From IMG/VR virus record IMGVR_UViG_3300027917_000021, positions 62,001 to 126,000 of that record: 64,000 nt of DNA, one strand, 5' to 3'. The number at the start of each line of letters is the position of its first letter. Position 1 is the stretch's first letter. Made by a program: the position numbers and the translations under genes. The stretch comes from a virus. The notes below the pieces were generated by a model. It was not told where the DNA came from, searched no databases, and worked only from the letters and a program-made list of their open reading frames with translations. Below are positions 15,840-25,179 of this stretch, piece after piece.

Positions 15840-16292
15840 ATGAACATACAAAGAATACAGTTTCTGGAAAAATATGCTGCCCGAGCTGAAAATCTTTTGT
15901 CACAAAAATTCGGAAAAAATTATACGCCAGAAGATGTAGAGAAACTTGCTGAAGCATTGATACGCCTGGACGTTAAGCGGGCAGCGAATATCGATCGTGT
16001 TGAAGAATTAGTCAAACAGGCACAATATACAGCAAACGCTTTTGTAAAAGAAATAAACAAAGAATTGGGAGAAGATGCTTTTGCTAAATTAGCGAAAGCA
16101 CCTTTTCTTGATGCTTTAAAGCTATTAGTAAAAGGTAAAGGATCCGAGTTCAGCCAAAAACTTATAGGAGCCTTAAAAAATACCGGCCAAAGAACGATGA
16201 AATTTGTAAAAACAGATCCTTATTTGGCTGCCGGATTTGCCGGAGCTGGTGGTGCAACTGCTCTTACTGGCCATGCTTTATTATCGGATTAA
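15840..16292 (+). CDS. Prohead core-like protein with C-terminal glycine-rich segment (150 aa)
   Basis: Residues 1-80 are paralogous to the whole of the preceding protein. The protein then continues with a basic linker and a hydrophobic end (LAAGFAGAGGATALTGHALL) of the glycine-zipper kind found in the MKYFEK proteins. This links the head-core family with the tagged family by architecture. No spacing to the previous gene. Confidence 0.6.
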   Translation: MNIQRIQFLEKYAARAENLLSQKFGKNYTPEDVEKLAEALIRLDVKRAANIDRVEELVKQAQYTANAFVKEINKELGEDAFAKLAKAPFLDALKLLVKGKGSEFSQKLIGALKNTGQRTMKFVKTDPYLAAGFAGAGGATALTGHALLSD

Positions 16293-16298
16293 ACGCGA

Positions 16299-16778
16299 AT
16301 GATTAGTTTGAGAAACTTGTTAAAAGACATAGAAGCATCTGAACAAGAGAAGCATGCCGAACAAAGTCCGGAAATTACTATTGACGATTTACGTAATACA
16401 GCAAAATCTCTTGAAAAATTAGCTTCGCCTGATCGTGAGATTGATGTGATAGCTAAATTAGCAGTTCTTATGGATATGGGTCTTACCAAAGAAGCAGCCG
16501 ATATAGTTACAAAGGCTAAAAAATATCTTTGGAAAGTAAAAGATGCAAACAGGGCTGCAAAAATAATGGAAGAAGCGGGAAATATAGAGAAGGAAACAAA
16601 GAGAATCCAAGAAGGTAAAACTCTTGCTAAATATAAATGGCCTGCTATTGCAACCGCTGGTACAGTAGGTGGTTTGTATTTAGGTTCACAAATATCTGAA
16701 AAAAACAAAAAAGATGAACTTAAAAACGTTGCTCGTAAATACTTCTCTCTTGGCCGACAATCCGCAGGAGGAGCATAA
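16299..16778 (+). CDS. Head-module protein with EKxA sites and hydrophobic segment (159 aa)
   Basis: Helical. EKHAEQ near residue 18 and LEKLASP near 43 are further EKxA-type sites. The C-terminal third holds a hydrophobic segment (AIATAGTVGGLYLGSQI) followed by a basic end. It overlaps the next start (ATAATG). Function unknown; the same general architecture as the other head-core proteins. Confidence 0.55.
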   Translation: MISLRNLLKDIEASEQEKHAEQSPEITIDDLRNTAKSLEKLASPDREIDVIAKLAVLMDMGLTKEAADIVTKAKKYLWKVKDANRAAKIMEEAGNIEKETKRIQEGKTLAKYKWPAIATAGTVGGLYLGSQISEKNKKDELKNVARKYFSLGRQSAGGA

Positions 16779-17122
16779 TGAGTTTTGAAAAAACAGCTCA
16801 AGAACACTATAATTTTTTACTAGAAGAATATGAAAAATCACACGGTGCAGAAGAACGTGAGAAGCTCGCAATGACCGTAGTTACCAAAATGGTAGAGCGC
16901 GCAGATCTCACAGAGCCCGGTGAGGTTTTAGAAAAGTTGGCAGAACTTCGCCAACAAACAACAGAGGACTTAAAAATTCTCGAAAAAGCGGTCGAGTTGG
17001 GTAGAATTCCTGGGGGTGAGGGACCCACAAAAACAGCGTCAGCTTCGCTGGGTTCCCTAGCGGAGATCCCAAGCGGAGATGACCAGGATAATCTAACAAA
17101 ATTTCTACTCGAAGATTATTAA
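16778..17122 (+). CDS. Small head-module protein beginning MSFEKTA (114 aa)
   Basis: Begins MSFEKTAQEHYN, a shortened relative of the tag. Additional EKxA-type sites are REKLAMT and LEKLAEL. It is acidic and helical, with a glycine/proline-rich linker near 85-95. It lies just before the decoration and capsid genes. The density of EKxA motifs (three in 114 residues) is the highest in the window. Confidence 0.55.
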   Translation: MSFEKTAQEHYNFLLEEYEKSHGAEEREKLAMTVVTKMVERADLTEPGEVLEKLAELRQQTTEDLKILEKAVELGRIPGGEGPTKTASASLGSLAEIPSGDDQDNLTKFLLEDY

Positions 17123-17145
17123 AAATAACGTAAGGAGATGCCCGA

Positions 17146-17607
17146 ATGTTAAGAGTTATTTCCGATTTAACACTGTGCGATCGTTTCGATAAAGAATATG
17201 AAGCTGGTGTAGCTACGAGCGGTGTTGCTGGAATGTGGGTCACTTTGAACTCAAGTGGAAAATTTGACCTTACAGCCACATCTACTGCAACTGGCTTAAG
17301 CTATCAGATCTGGAACGAAAGTAATCGCGATGGCACAGCCGGATTTAGCCCTGATGTTGGCGCAACTACTAAAGTTTCCGTTCTTAAAGGCAGTTATCGT
17401 GCACAAACTGACCAAATAGAAAGTTCTGCATATACTGCAGCTTCTGTTGGTGATGCACTAATGGCTGGAGACGACGGTTTACTTGTAGCTGCATCTGATG
17501 ATGCGGACGGCGCAAAAGCAACAGTGGCTTGGGTAACAGCCAAATTAGGATCTGTTACATATCTTGGCACTACTTACACTAACGTTGTTGAAATACACGT
17601 GAAATAA
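17146..17607 (+). CDS. Probable capsid decoration protein (153 aa)
   Basis: Beta-rich and small-residue-rich (GVAGMWVTLNSSGKFDLT, AYTAASVGDALMAGDDG), with no EKxA site. The position directly before the major capsid gene, the AAGGAG ribosome site and the size are typical of head decoration or stabilisation proteins that bind the outside of mature capsids. No specific family identified. Confidence 0.6.
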   Translation: MLRVISDLTLCDRFDKEYEAGVATSGVAGMWVTLNSSGKFDLTATSTATGLSYQIWNESNRDGTAGFSPDVGATTKVSVLKGSYRAQTDQIESSAYTAASVGDALMAGDDGLLVAASDDADGAKATVAWVTAKLGSVTYLGTTYTNVVEIHVK

Positions 17608-17621
17608 AGGAGAATAGACTA

Positions 17622-18542
17622 ATGGCTGATGTTCCTGCTAATGTAATTAACGAATTGTTCGTTTCTAAGCTGGATCAACCTGAAGGTCGCGAAAAGCTGG
17701 CTGCTGAAGGCTCTGCCTTCATTCGTACAAAGCTGCGTGAAGTATCCTTTGCACGTAAAATCATCAACCCAGTGTATGTGACCAAAGCTGATCTACAAAG
17801 ATCCGTACAACATGACGGTTTGGTAAAAATCGTCGATATTGAGCCTGATTCTGCAGCAATGGCTATCAACTTCCGTGGTGGAGCTGATACCCGTTACGTA
17901 GAAGGCGAACGCTACGAGATTCCTTTCTTCATGATTACTTCTGAAGATTTTCAGAAAACTGAAGAGGAACTGTTAGCGTATGAAATGCCGATTACAGACG
18001 TTATCGAAAGAAACTCTGTAAAAGACATCCAAGAAATTGAAGATAGTGCATTCATTACTCGTGTCAACGCAGCAATTGCAGTGTCTGGAAAATCAAATGT
18101 TGCTGTAACTACTTCTGGTGGTTATATTGACAAAACAGTTTTTGCGACATTGTTTAACCTGCTTGAAGCCGGTGGTGGCACAGTAGATCGTCTAAAAACA
18201 GAAGTTGTTCTTATGAACAACCAAGATTATAATGATCTATTACTATGGGAAGCCAACAGTGTAGGCGACCAAGTTGGTGCAGAAATCACTGTCAATGGTT
18301 ATACGTATGCAACTCTTTTTGGTAAGAGACTTATTGTAACCAATAAAGCAGATTTAGTTCCTGCAAAAACTATTTATGCCTTTGCAGCACAAGAGTTCTT
18401 AGGAAACTTTTTTATCCTGAACGATACACGGTTCTGGATTGACAAGAAAAAGAACCTGGTAACATGGAGTGCATATGAAAGCATTGGTATGGGTATCGGA
18501 AATATCCGTGCAGTTGCATCTGTTACTTGGACAAGCGCGTAA
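17622..18542 (+). CDS. Major capsid protein, HK97-type
   Basis: 306 aa, strong ribosome site (AAAGGAGA), followed by a terminator, and more G+C-balanced codon choice than its neighbours, all as expected for a highly expressed coat protein. A helical N-terminus of about 30 residues contains REKLAAEG (23-30), a likely cleavage site. The rest alternates helices and strands, with FRGGADTRYVEGERYEIPFF as a possible E-loop, and ends in a beta segment (GNIRAVASVTWTSA). The HK97 fold is inferred from size, context and layout. Confidence 0.8.
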   Translation: MADVPANVINELFVSKLDQPEGREKLAAEGSAFIRTKLREVSFARKIINPVYVTKADLQRSVQHDGLVKIVDIEPDSAAMAINFRGGADTRYVEGERYEIPFFMITSEDFQKTEEELLAYEMPITDVIERNSVKDIQEIEDSAFITRVNAAIAVSGKSNVAVTTSGGYIDKTVFATLFNLLEAGGGTVDRLKTEVVLMNNQDYNDLLLWEANSVGDQVGAEITVNGYTYATLFGKRLIVTNKADLVPAKTIYAFAAQEFLGNFFILNDTRFWIDKKKNLVTWSAYESIGMGIGNIRAVASVTWTSA

Positions 18543-18568
18543 TAGCGACTTAAAACATTAATAAATTA

Positions 18569-18601
18569 AGGGAGTTTATTCATTTAAACTCCCTTTTTTT
18601 A
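18569..18601 (+). terminator. Intrinsic terminator after major capsid gene
   Basis: AGGGAGTTTA (18569-18578) pairs with TAAACTCCCT (18585-18594) and is followed by eight T. A textbook rho-independent terminator. Confidence 0.9.
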
Positions 18602-18661
18602 TTTGATTTTGGGCTTATTTTTTCATAAATTTAATTAGAAATAATTTAACCAAATAAACTT

Positions 18662-18865
18662 ATGGAACCACAAACAATTCAAATTAAAGATATTATCTTC
18701 AATATAGTTAAAACCAAAAAGAAAATTGAGGCTTTAAAAAGGGATTTGGCTATGCTAGAATCTCAGGTTGATCAACAACAAAAATTTTTAGAAGAGTCTG
18801 TAGTAGATGAAATTCTACAAAGGGCCTCAGTTCCTGCCGAGAAACCACAAAAAGACAAAACCTAA
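18662..18865 (+). CDS. Short coiled-coil protein (67 aa)
   Basis: Residues 8-50 show a regular heptad pattern (IIFNIVKTKKKIEALKRDL, then AMLESQVDQQQKFLEE). No ribosome site precedes the ATG, so this may be another weakly initiated or leaderless gene. It sits alone between the capsid terminator and the next promoter. Confidence 0.6.
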   Translation: MEPQTIQIKDIIFNIVKTKKKIEALKRDLAMLESQVDQQQKFLEESVVDEILQRASVPAEKPQKDKT

Positions 18866-18877
18866 TAGTTTTTGTTA

Positions 18878-18906
18878 TTGACATATTGCCTTAAATGTAA
18901 TATATT
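18878..18906 (+). promoter_or_regulatory. Consensus promoter for adhesin/fibre operon
   Basis: TTGACA (18878-18883), 17-base spacer, TATATT (18901-18906). It is followed by an 80-base leader that contains two competing hairpins. Confidence 0.85.
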
Positions 18907-18920
18907 TTTGTATATGTCGA

Positions 18921-18966
18921 CTGCAAAAAATATAAGCTTTTGCAGTGACATCTGTAAAAGCTTATA
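18921..18966 (+). promoter_or_regulatory. Leader with two mutually exclusive hairpins
   Basis: CTGCAAAA (18921-18928) can pair with TTTTGCAG (18938-18945). Alternatively the 15 bases at 18931-18945 can pair with 18952-18966 around a 6-base loop. The two structures share 18938-18945, so they cannot form together. No U-run follows, so this is not a terminator. It may be a stability element or a translational switch ahead of the ribosome site AAGGAG. Confidence 0.6.
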
Positions 18967-18987
18967 AAATAACAAGGAGAAAATTTA

Positions 18988-20751
18988 ATGGCTATAGTTG
19001 ATACTGACTGGAGAGTCACAAGAGCTACGGGTGCCATAGAATATATCGGAGATGATCATGATGGTGTTGCTCCATCTTATGCTACCGTTATTGAATTTCA
19101 CAGATGGTTACAAGATTTAGCGGATGACGCAGTCGCTACCGGTGATGATCAACTTGATATTACTAATTTTGACCCATCTAGACGTTCAACGGATAACATT
19201 ATTACATTAATTAATGGTTATGCTATTACTGATACCGAAGCAGAACATTTGTATGATGGATCTATTATACAAGACGGTGGGGATACAATTTATGATGGTA
19301 TTGTGAATTTTGGTAATACTGACGTACAAATTCAGATTATCCAGAGTGGTGTTGTATTATCGGATGACTGGTGGAATTATGGTGATGGAGTATATGGTGC
19401 AGGTGGATTAAATTATAATGCAACTGCTGGTATTTCCCATAGATTTATGTTGAAAACTCGTATTAATGGCAATGATATAGATAATAGAAAAATTATCGGT
19501 ACGGCTCGTAGATTCGGATATACTTACTCAGAATTTAAAATTAATGCTACTGCACGTGGTAATAACGTTTTGGCGCTTACCGACACGGAAGATTTAAACA
19601 ACGTTACTGCTTCCGGAGTTGTTTCAGGGTGGTCATCAATATCTAATAACAACGAAGGATATGTTGGAATAGATGTAGACAATAATGGAACGCCAGAATA
19701 TTACTATTCAGAATGGGACAGAGATACTTATTCTATAAACCAATTTTATGAAAGATTAAAATTCCTTACAAGAGATACTTCACAGGATGGATTAGGATCA
19801 TCGACACTTTATGGTTTAGATGGTGAGCTATTTAGAGGAATAACACATCAAGTAGCAATTAGTTCCCCAACGGGAACATTTGTAGAACCAGAATATGTAT
19901 GGTGGGGAGCAGACGCTACTTTCGGAGCTGGCCAATTAATGGCAATAGATAGTGTTACTGCTGGAACAAAAATGTGGATTCAACTTTTATTAGGAGTTGT
20001 TCCGAACGCTAATACTATTTATGGTACTGGTGGTGGACAAGCTACCGCAGGTACTGTAACTGAAAGAACTATTTCAACACCGTTTGTTGGAGCTTCTACC
20101 GGATCAGCACTTATTGGGTCTTATGGACTAGGTGTAGAATATACAGATTTAACAGCTGCTGATAAAGTTACTGATCTAAATGGTAATGTAATAACTCCTC
20201 CTAACTATGTAACTAATACTATTGGTACTGTTATAACAGGTGATAGAATATTAGTTGCACCGTGGGATGGAGTATCACTCGATACCAATAATGATCCCGA
20301 GATACAAAAAGGTCAAATGACTCTTGGCATAAATTTAACAACTGACGATATAACAGAAATAGCTGTAACAGATGGATTTGATACTGCGATTCCACCCGAT
20401 ACACCATCTACTGGATTTATTCGTGTAACAGATGATGACGGATTTGAAAGACGTTTGCATTATACTTCATACGTTGGACAAACATTTTTTATTGATACAG
20501 ATGATGGAAATGAAGATTTTGCGGGAGTTAATGCGACTTCTGGAAATGATGTATATATTGCTTATTTAGATTTGCAAGTATCTGGAACCTCTGCACAATA
20601 CACAGCTGTTTATGACCAGGTTGGTGGAGATAGAGATTTAGTAGCATTAGTAAGAAATGGTGGAGGATCGCCAATTAAACAATTTATTTCAGGTTGGTCA
20701 TTTACGTCTTCCGCACAAACTTTGAATGCTATTAGAACTACTGACTTATAA
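18988..20751 (+). CDS. Large beta-rich virion protein (587 aa)
   Basis: Begins MAIVDTDWRVTRATGAIEY. Rich in G, N, D, T and aromatic residues, with alternating polar and hydrophobic positions throughout, as in capsid fibres or adhesins. There are no repeats and no membrane segment. First gene of a seven- or eight-gene operon of similar beta-rich proteins after the capsid gene. The exact site in the virion is unknown; candidates are head fibre, whisker or tail fibre. Confidence 0.6.
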   Translation: MAIVDTDWRVTRATGAIEYIGDDHDGVAPSYATVIEFHRWLQDLADDAVATGDDQLDITNFDPSRRSTDNIITLINGYAITDTEAEHLYDGSIIQDGGDTIYDGIVNFGNTDVQIQIIQSGVVLSDDWWNYGDGVYGAGGLNYNATAGISHRFMLKTRINGNDIDNRKIIGTARRFGYTYSEFKINATARGNNVLALTDTEDLNNVTASGVVSGWSSISNNNEGYVGIDVDNNGTPEYYYSEWDRDTYSINQFYERLKFLTRDTSQDGLGSSTLYGLDGELFRGITHQVAISSPTGTFVEPEYVWWGADATFGAGQLMAIDSVTAGTKMWIQLLLGVVPNANTIYGTGGGQATAGTVTERTISTPFVGASTGSALIGSYGLGVEYTDLTAADKVTDLNGNVITPPNYVTNTIGTVITGDRILVAPWDGVSLDTNNDPEIQKGQMTLGINLTTDDITEIAVTDGFDTAIPPDTPSTGFIRVTDDDGFERRLHYTSYVGQTFFIDTDDGNEDFAGVNATSGNDVYIAYLDLQVSGTSAQYTAVYDQVGGDRDLVALVRNGGGSPIKQFISGWSFTSSAQTLNAIRTTDL

Positions 20752-20765
20752 CAAATAATAGCCTT

Positions 20766-21098
20766 ATGAATGATCGCAAGATCAAGGATAAAGTTGAGTG
20801 CATAATGTGTGGCTACTGTTGTGGCTACAGGCGGAATTATGAATTTGGTGGTGCGTCTTATATGCCAGATGAGGAAGTGCCAGAAAATATAGAAGTAGTA
20901 AAGTCTGAAGAAGGTTTTACTATTCCCGTAGATGAAGATGATGTTTGTATATATCTTGAAAAATTGGATAATGGATTTACAAGATGTACTATCCAAGATA
21001 AAAAACCACGAATGTGCAAGTTATACTATTGTTTGACTGAAAATAAAGTTAAACGATTGAAAGTTATAGTAGACGAACTTAAAGAGAAGTGTGAGTAA
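20766..21098 (+). CDS. YkgJ-type cysteine-cluster protein (110 aa)
   Basis: CIMCGYCCGYRRN at the N-terminus and CTIQDKKPRMCKLYYC near the C-terminus give the CxxCxxCC plus CxxxxxxxxxCxxxxC arrangement of the YkgJ family, thought to bind zinc or an iron-sulphur cluster. It lies between two large virion-protein genes and is linked by a TAATGG overlap, so it is co-expressed with them. A role in fibre maturation or as a packaged metal protein is possible but unproven. Confidence 0.7.
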   Translation: MNDRKIKDKVECIMCGYCCGYRRNYEFGGASYMPDEEVPENIEVVKSEEGFTIPVDEDDVCIYLEKLDNGFTRCTIQDKKPRMCKLYYCLTENKVKRLKVIVDELKEKCE

Positions 21099-22897
21099 TG
21101 GCAACAGCAACATTAGGATTAATAAATTATACAGAAATCAATGATGCTGATTCTGCTACAGATTGGACAGAATTTACTACACCAGACGCTGACGTAAAAA
21201 AAGAAGGACTTAATGCACTGTCTGGAGTTCTTCGTGCGGATGGTGAGCATGGTTGGTATTTAGCCGGTTCTCCTATATCTTGTGCTGGGCAACATCTTCG
21301 TATGTGGGTAAATACTACTAACCTTCCTTATATGGAAGATACTGCCGGTGGCGGTTATCAAATGTCTGTATATGATAGTACAAATACCGATTATTATACG
21401 ATATTTAGTTCTGATGATTATGGTGGGGGGTGGTTTAATGCTGTTGTTGATTGTGCTCTCTTTACAACAGTAACACCTGCGAATGTTATTCGTTGGGGTA
21501 TATATGCCAATCATACAACAAATGCTAAGAATGTTATTAATACCTGGGTAGATTACTTTCGTTATATGGACGGATATTATATCACTGGTGGAACATCTGG
21601 TGATAAGGTTCGTCTTAGTGATGTTGCTATAGCTGATAAAGGCACTACTACCCTTTATGGATACGGCATAGTTGAAGAATACGAAGACACTTATTTTTCA
21701 TCCGGCGAGATTCAGATTGGTAACGGAGCCACAACTACTTATTTTGAGATGGATGGTGACGTTCTCGTATTCACAGATAAACCTGTTGCTGACGGATTAT
21801 ACAAATTAACAGCCGACGGCGCTGGCTGTAATTTAACAATTAAAGACTCTACTATTAAAGCTTCTGGATCCGGAGATGACAATAGGCCGGATATAGACAT
21901 GGTTACTGGAAGTCCAAATTCTGTTTCTATAACTGGTAGTGTTGTTAACCGTGCTGGAACATGTAGCTTTATGTCTGGTCAGACAATTACGAACAATATT
22001 TTTAATAACTGTGAACAGATAATTCCCAGTGGTGCTGCAATGGTTGGTAGTACAGTTAAAGGATATGAAGGTACAACAGGGACGGGGGCTCTTTTTTATG
22101 GTATCAATGCAGACCCTGATGGAGAATTGGATGCTATGTCTTTTAGCATGGGAACTGCTTTAACGCATGCAATTGAGTTTGGCATATCCGCTCCTCCTGA
22201 AATGACATTACGAGATATTGATTTTTCTGGATATCATGTAAGTGGTGCTCAAAATGATTCAACTCTATATTTTCCAGATAAAGGTACAGATACAACCTGG
22301 ACTGTTAATTTAGTAGGATGTACAGGAAATATAAGTTATACCCAAGCAAGAGGAGGCGATACAGTTGACCTTGTCATTGATCCAGTTACTACAGAAATAA
22401 CAGTAAGAGACATTACTACTGCTTCTGGTATTCAGGGTGCCAGGGTTTTAGCATGGGTAACCGATAATGCTAATTGGTTTTATAATGCATCAGTGGGTAT
22501 AACAGGGACAGGAACTACTGCAACAGTAGCACATAATTCACATGGACTTAGTACAGGAGATAATATAATTATAGAAGGTGCTAATGAGGATGTTTATAAT
22601 GGAGCATATACAATAACTGTAACCGGTGTAGATGAATATGAATATACAACTAATGAAACTATTGGAACATCTCCAGCAACTGGCACAATCACATCCACTT
22701 TTGCGATATTAAATGGAACTACGGATGCTGCTGGAGAAATAAGCGATACTAGATCTTTTTCATTTAATCAGCCTATTTTAGGAAGAGTTAGAAAGGCAAC
22801 AGCACCACCACCATATTATCAAGCAGGCCCTATAACAGGAGAAATTGATAAAGAGAGTGGATTTTCTTTAATAGTACAATTAATTCAAGACGAATAA
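21098..22897 (+). CDS. Large beta-rich virion protein (599 aa), beta-helix/adhesin-like
   Basis: The N-terminal 170 residues resemble a carbohydrate-binding jelly roll (DADVKKEGLNALSGVLRADG, then HLRMWVNTTNLPYM). Residues 200-380 are built of short strands with turns like a parallel beta-helix. Near 470-530 there is a beta-sandwich segment (GTTATVAHNSHGLSTGDNI). Probably a surface adhesin or fibre. No enzyme residues recognised. Confidence 0.6.
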   Translation: MATATLGLINYTEINDADSATDWTEFTTPDADVKKEGLNALSGVLRADGEHGWYLAGSPISCAGQHLRMWVNTTNLPYMEDTAGGGYQMSVYDSTNTDYYTIFSSDDYGGGWFNAVVDCALFTTVTPANVIRWGIYANHTTNAKNVINTWVDYFRYMDGYYITGGTSGDKVRLSDVAIADKGTTTLYGYGIVEEYEDTYFSSGEIQIGNGATTTYFEMDGDVLVFTDKPVADGLYKLTADGAGCNLTIKDSTIKASGSGDDNRPDIDMVTGSPNSVSITGSVVNRAGTCSFMSGQTITNNIFNNCEQIIPSGAAMVGSTVKGYEGTTGTGALFYGINADPDGELDAMSFSMGTALTHAIEFGISAPPEMTLRDIDFSGYHVSGAQNDSTLYFPDKGTDTTWTVNLVGCTGNISYTQARGGDTVDLVIDPVTTEITVRDITTASGIQGARVLAWVTDNANWFYNASVGITGTGTTATVAHNSHGLSTGDNIIIEGANEDVYNGAYTITVTGVDEYEYTTNETIGTSPATGTITSTFAILNGTTDAAGEISDTRSFSFNQPILGRVRKATAPPPYYQAGPITGEIDKESGFSLIVQLIQDE

Positions 22898-22911
22898 ACC
22901 AAAATAAAACA

Positions 22912-23196
22912 ATGGCAAACGAAGAAGTAAAAAAGATGGAAGCAGGAGAGATGGAACTCCGTAAAACATTTGAGGATGTTACTAAACAAAATGTACAAGC
23001 AAGTATAGATTTTTCTAATGAAACCAGAAAACTATTTAGAGAATTAGAAGATAAATTTAAACATCTAGAAAATACGGTATTAAGTCAAATTCAGTTAATA
23101 GAAGGACTTAAACAACAATTGTCTTTTGTGCAACGTACTCTATATGCAGGAGGAACGGAGCAACCAATAAATCCGACTGTAAAAAGCGATGGATAA
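22912..23196 (+). CDS. Coiled-coil virion accessory protein (94 aa)
   Basis: Helical and charged, with heptads from residue 20 to 75 (ETRKLFRELEDKFKHLENTV). It lies 14 bases after the preceding gene and ends 6 bases before the next. Could be a trimeric linker or chaperone for a fibre; inference only. Confidence 0.55.
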   Translation: MANEEVKKMEAGEMELRKTFEDVTKQNVQASIDFSNETRKLFRELEDKFKHLENTVLSQIQLIEGLKQQLSFVQRTLYAGGTEQPINPTVKSDG

Positions 23197-23202
23197 TTTT
23201 AA

Positions 23203-24657
23203 ATGGCAATATCAATTGATTGGGCAACAAAAACCATAAATGTACCTCAGGCAGATTTAACACATATCACAGGAACATTGTATGAATTAGATACGGATAC
23301 TTTTAGATTAACTTTAAAAGCACTGGAAGCTTCCGAGTATGGTATGCCAAATCTTGTTACACATAGACATAATACACAAGTTACTGTTGCCGGTGTAACT
23401 TATGCTCGAACAGTTGAAATTATAAGTGGATATTCTGTTACTTTTGAAGATGGACAATATAGTGTTAGACTTGTAGGATCAAATAATAATATTTTTGATA
23501 TTCAAAATGGTATTTTAACACAAAATCAAGTACAGGTTATTCCTACAAACTCTGCAGGGCTTATCGCGGTTAATACTGGTTCAGGAGTCACGGAACAGGA
23601 TAAACTTGATATTGCCGATAGAGTGTGGGATGAAAGTAAAGATGACCATACTACAATAGACACATTTGGTGCAAAAAATCAGAACCTTGTTCCATCAGAA
23701 AATATAGACGACTATAAAGGTGGCACGGTAGATGTAAATTACTCAGGGATAACTGCTGCTGTATGGGATGCACAGCTTTCTGAATATACACTTTCTGGAT
23801 CAGCAGGATATGCACTTGGCAATGTTTCGGCCGGATCAGATCCTGGACAAATTGCTGATGCTGTATGGGATGAATTGAGGGCAGAGCATACTTCCGTTGG
23901 CAGTTTTGGTGAAAAGAATCAACTTGGTGTGCCTTCTGAGAACTTGGATGACTATAAAGCCACTGATGTAAGTGTTAGTGCCTCAGGTATAGCAGATGCT
24001 GTATGGGATGAAGTACTAACTGATCATAATATTGCTGGTACTTTTGGCTCAAAGAATCAGAATTTGGTTCCTTCAGAGAATATAGAAGATTATAAAGGTG
24101 GAACGGTAGATATTAATTATTCTGGAATTTCAGACGCAGTATGGGATGTACAATTATCTGGTTATCAAATTCCAGGATCAGCAGGATATACATTAGATAA
24201 TGTTTCAGCCGGCTCAGATCCTGCAACAATTGCGGATGCAGTGTGGGATGAGCAAACAGCTGAACATCAAATTGCAGGAACAACAGGAGAACAAATAGAT
24301 AAATTAACTTTTGATGCGTCTAATAACATACAAACAAGAGTTAATGATGCAGGAATACTAAACAACATATCAACTGGCGATGTGGCAATTGCTATATGGA
24401 ACGCTATTACAACGGATCATGTTACGCCAGGCACGTTTGGTGATGCGATAAGACGAACATTAGGATTATCAAAACAAAATATTAGAATAATAAATCAGGT
24501 TTTTGATAATGCTGGCCGTTTAGTCTCATCAACAATAAGAATATTTGAAAATGCCACAGATCTAGAAAATAATGCGAATTATATAGCGGAATATAAAATG
24601 ACCGCAACATATGACGCACAAGGTAAAAATACAAATTACCAAGTAAAAGAAAGTTAA
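23203..24657 (+). CDS. Repeat-containing fibre-like protein (484 aa)
   Basis: Residues 1-125 are beta-rich. From about 140 to 410 a unit built around AVWDxxxxxH, GTFGxKNQ and VPSENxxDYK recurs about seven times (for example DAVWDELRAEH, DAVWDEVLTDH, DAVWDEQTAEH), each separated by a small beta segment. The C-terminal 80 residues are non-repeated (RRTLGLSKQNIRIINQVFDN). The repeat suggests an extended fibre or whisker. Confidence 0.65.
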   Translation: MAISIDWATKTINVPQADLTHITGTLYELDTDTFRLTLKALEASEYGMPNLVTHRHNTQVTVAGVTYARTVEIISGYSVTFEDGQYSVRLVGSNNNIFDIQNGILTQNQVQVIPTNSAGLIAVNTGSGVTEQDKLDIADRVWDESKDDHTTIDTFGAKNQNLVPSENIDDYKGGTVDVNYSGITAAVWDAQLSEYTLSGSAGYALGNVSAGSDPGQIADAVWDELRAEHTSVGSFGEKNQLGVPSENLDDYKATDVSVSASGIADAVWDEVLTDHNIAGTFGSKNQNLVPSENIEDYKGGTVDINYSGISDAVWDVQLSGYQIPGSAGYTLDNVSAGSDPATIADAVWDEQTAEHQIAGTTGEQIDKLTFDASNNIQTRVNDAGILNNISTGDVAIAIWNAITTDHVTPGTFGDAIRRTLGLSKQNIRIINQVFDNAGRLVSSTIRIFENATDLENNANYIAEYKMTATYDAQGKNTNYQVKES

Positions 24658-24669
24658 CGGAGGAAATAA

Positions 24670-25140
24670 ATGGCCGGTTTTACTAATAGAGGGAAACTAA
24701 GAGTTTTGGAAATGGTATTTAGACAAGAATACGCTGGTGGTTCTTTACCAACCAACTTATACATTGCTCTATGTACTGTTGACAATGTACCAGATGCTGA
24801 TACAAACACGCTTGCTGATCTTACTCAAATAGCTACTGGAAATGGTTATACTGATGGAGGATATCAACTAAGCTTTGGAGCAACAGACTTTGACGTACAA
24901 AATGAGGTAGATGCTTCAGATTATTCATATATTCAAATTAAAGATGTTGTATGGACAGCTTCTGGCGGCGAACTTCCAAGTTCAGGCAACGGAGCAAGAT
25001 ACGCTGTTTTAACAGACGACAATGGCACAGTTGCAAACAGAGAAGTATTGACATACTGGGATCTAACAAGTGCCCGTAGTGTGTCTGATGGACAATCTCT
25101 TACCCTACAAAACTGTGAATTAAGATTAACTGAAACTTAA
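24670..25140 (+). CDS. Small structural protein (156 aa)
   Basis: Strong ribosome site ACGGAGGAAAT. The sequence LPTNLYIALCTVDNVPDADT and the small-residue-rich remainder look like a phage tail or head accessory protein with a beta fold. Followed by a strong terminator. Family not identified with certainty. Confidence 0.55.
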   Translation: MAGFTNRGKLRVLEMVFRQEYAGGSLPTNLYIALCTVDNVPDADTNTLADLTQIATGNGYTDGGYQLSFGATDFDVQNEVDASDYSYIQIKDVVWTASGGELPSSGNGARYAVLTDDNGTVANREVLTYWDLTSARSVSDGQSLTLQNCELRLTET

Positions 25141-25179
25141 TAGTTAGTTAATTAATTTAGTTTATCACGATCAGTGGAA

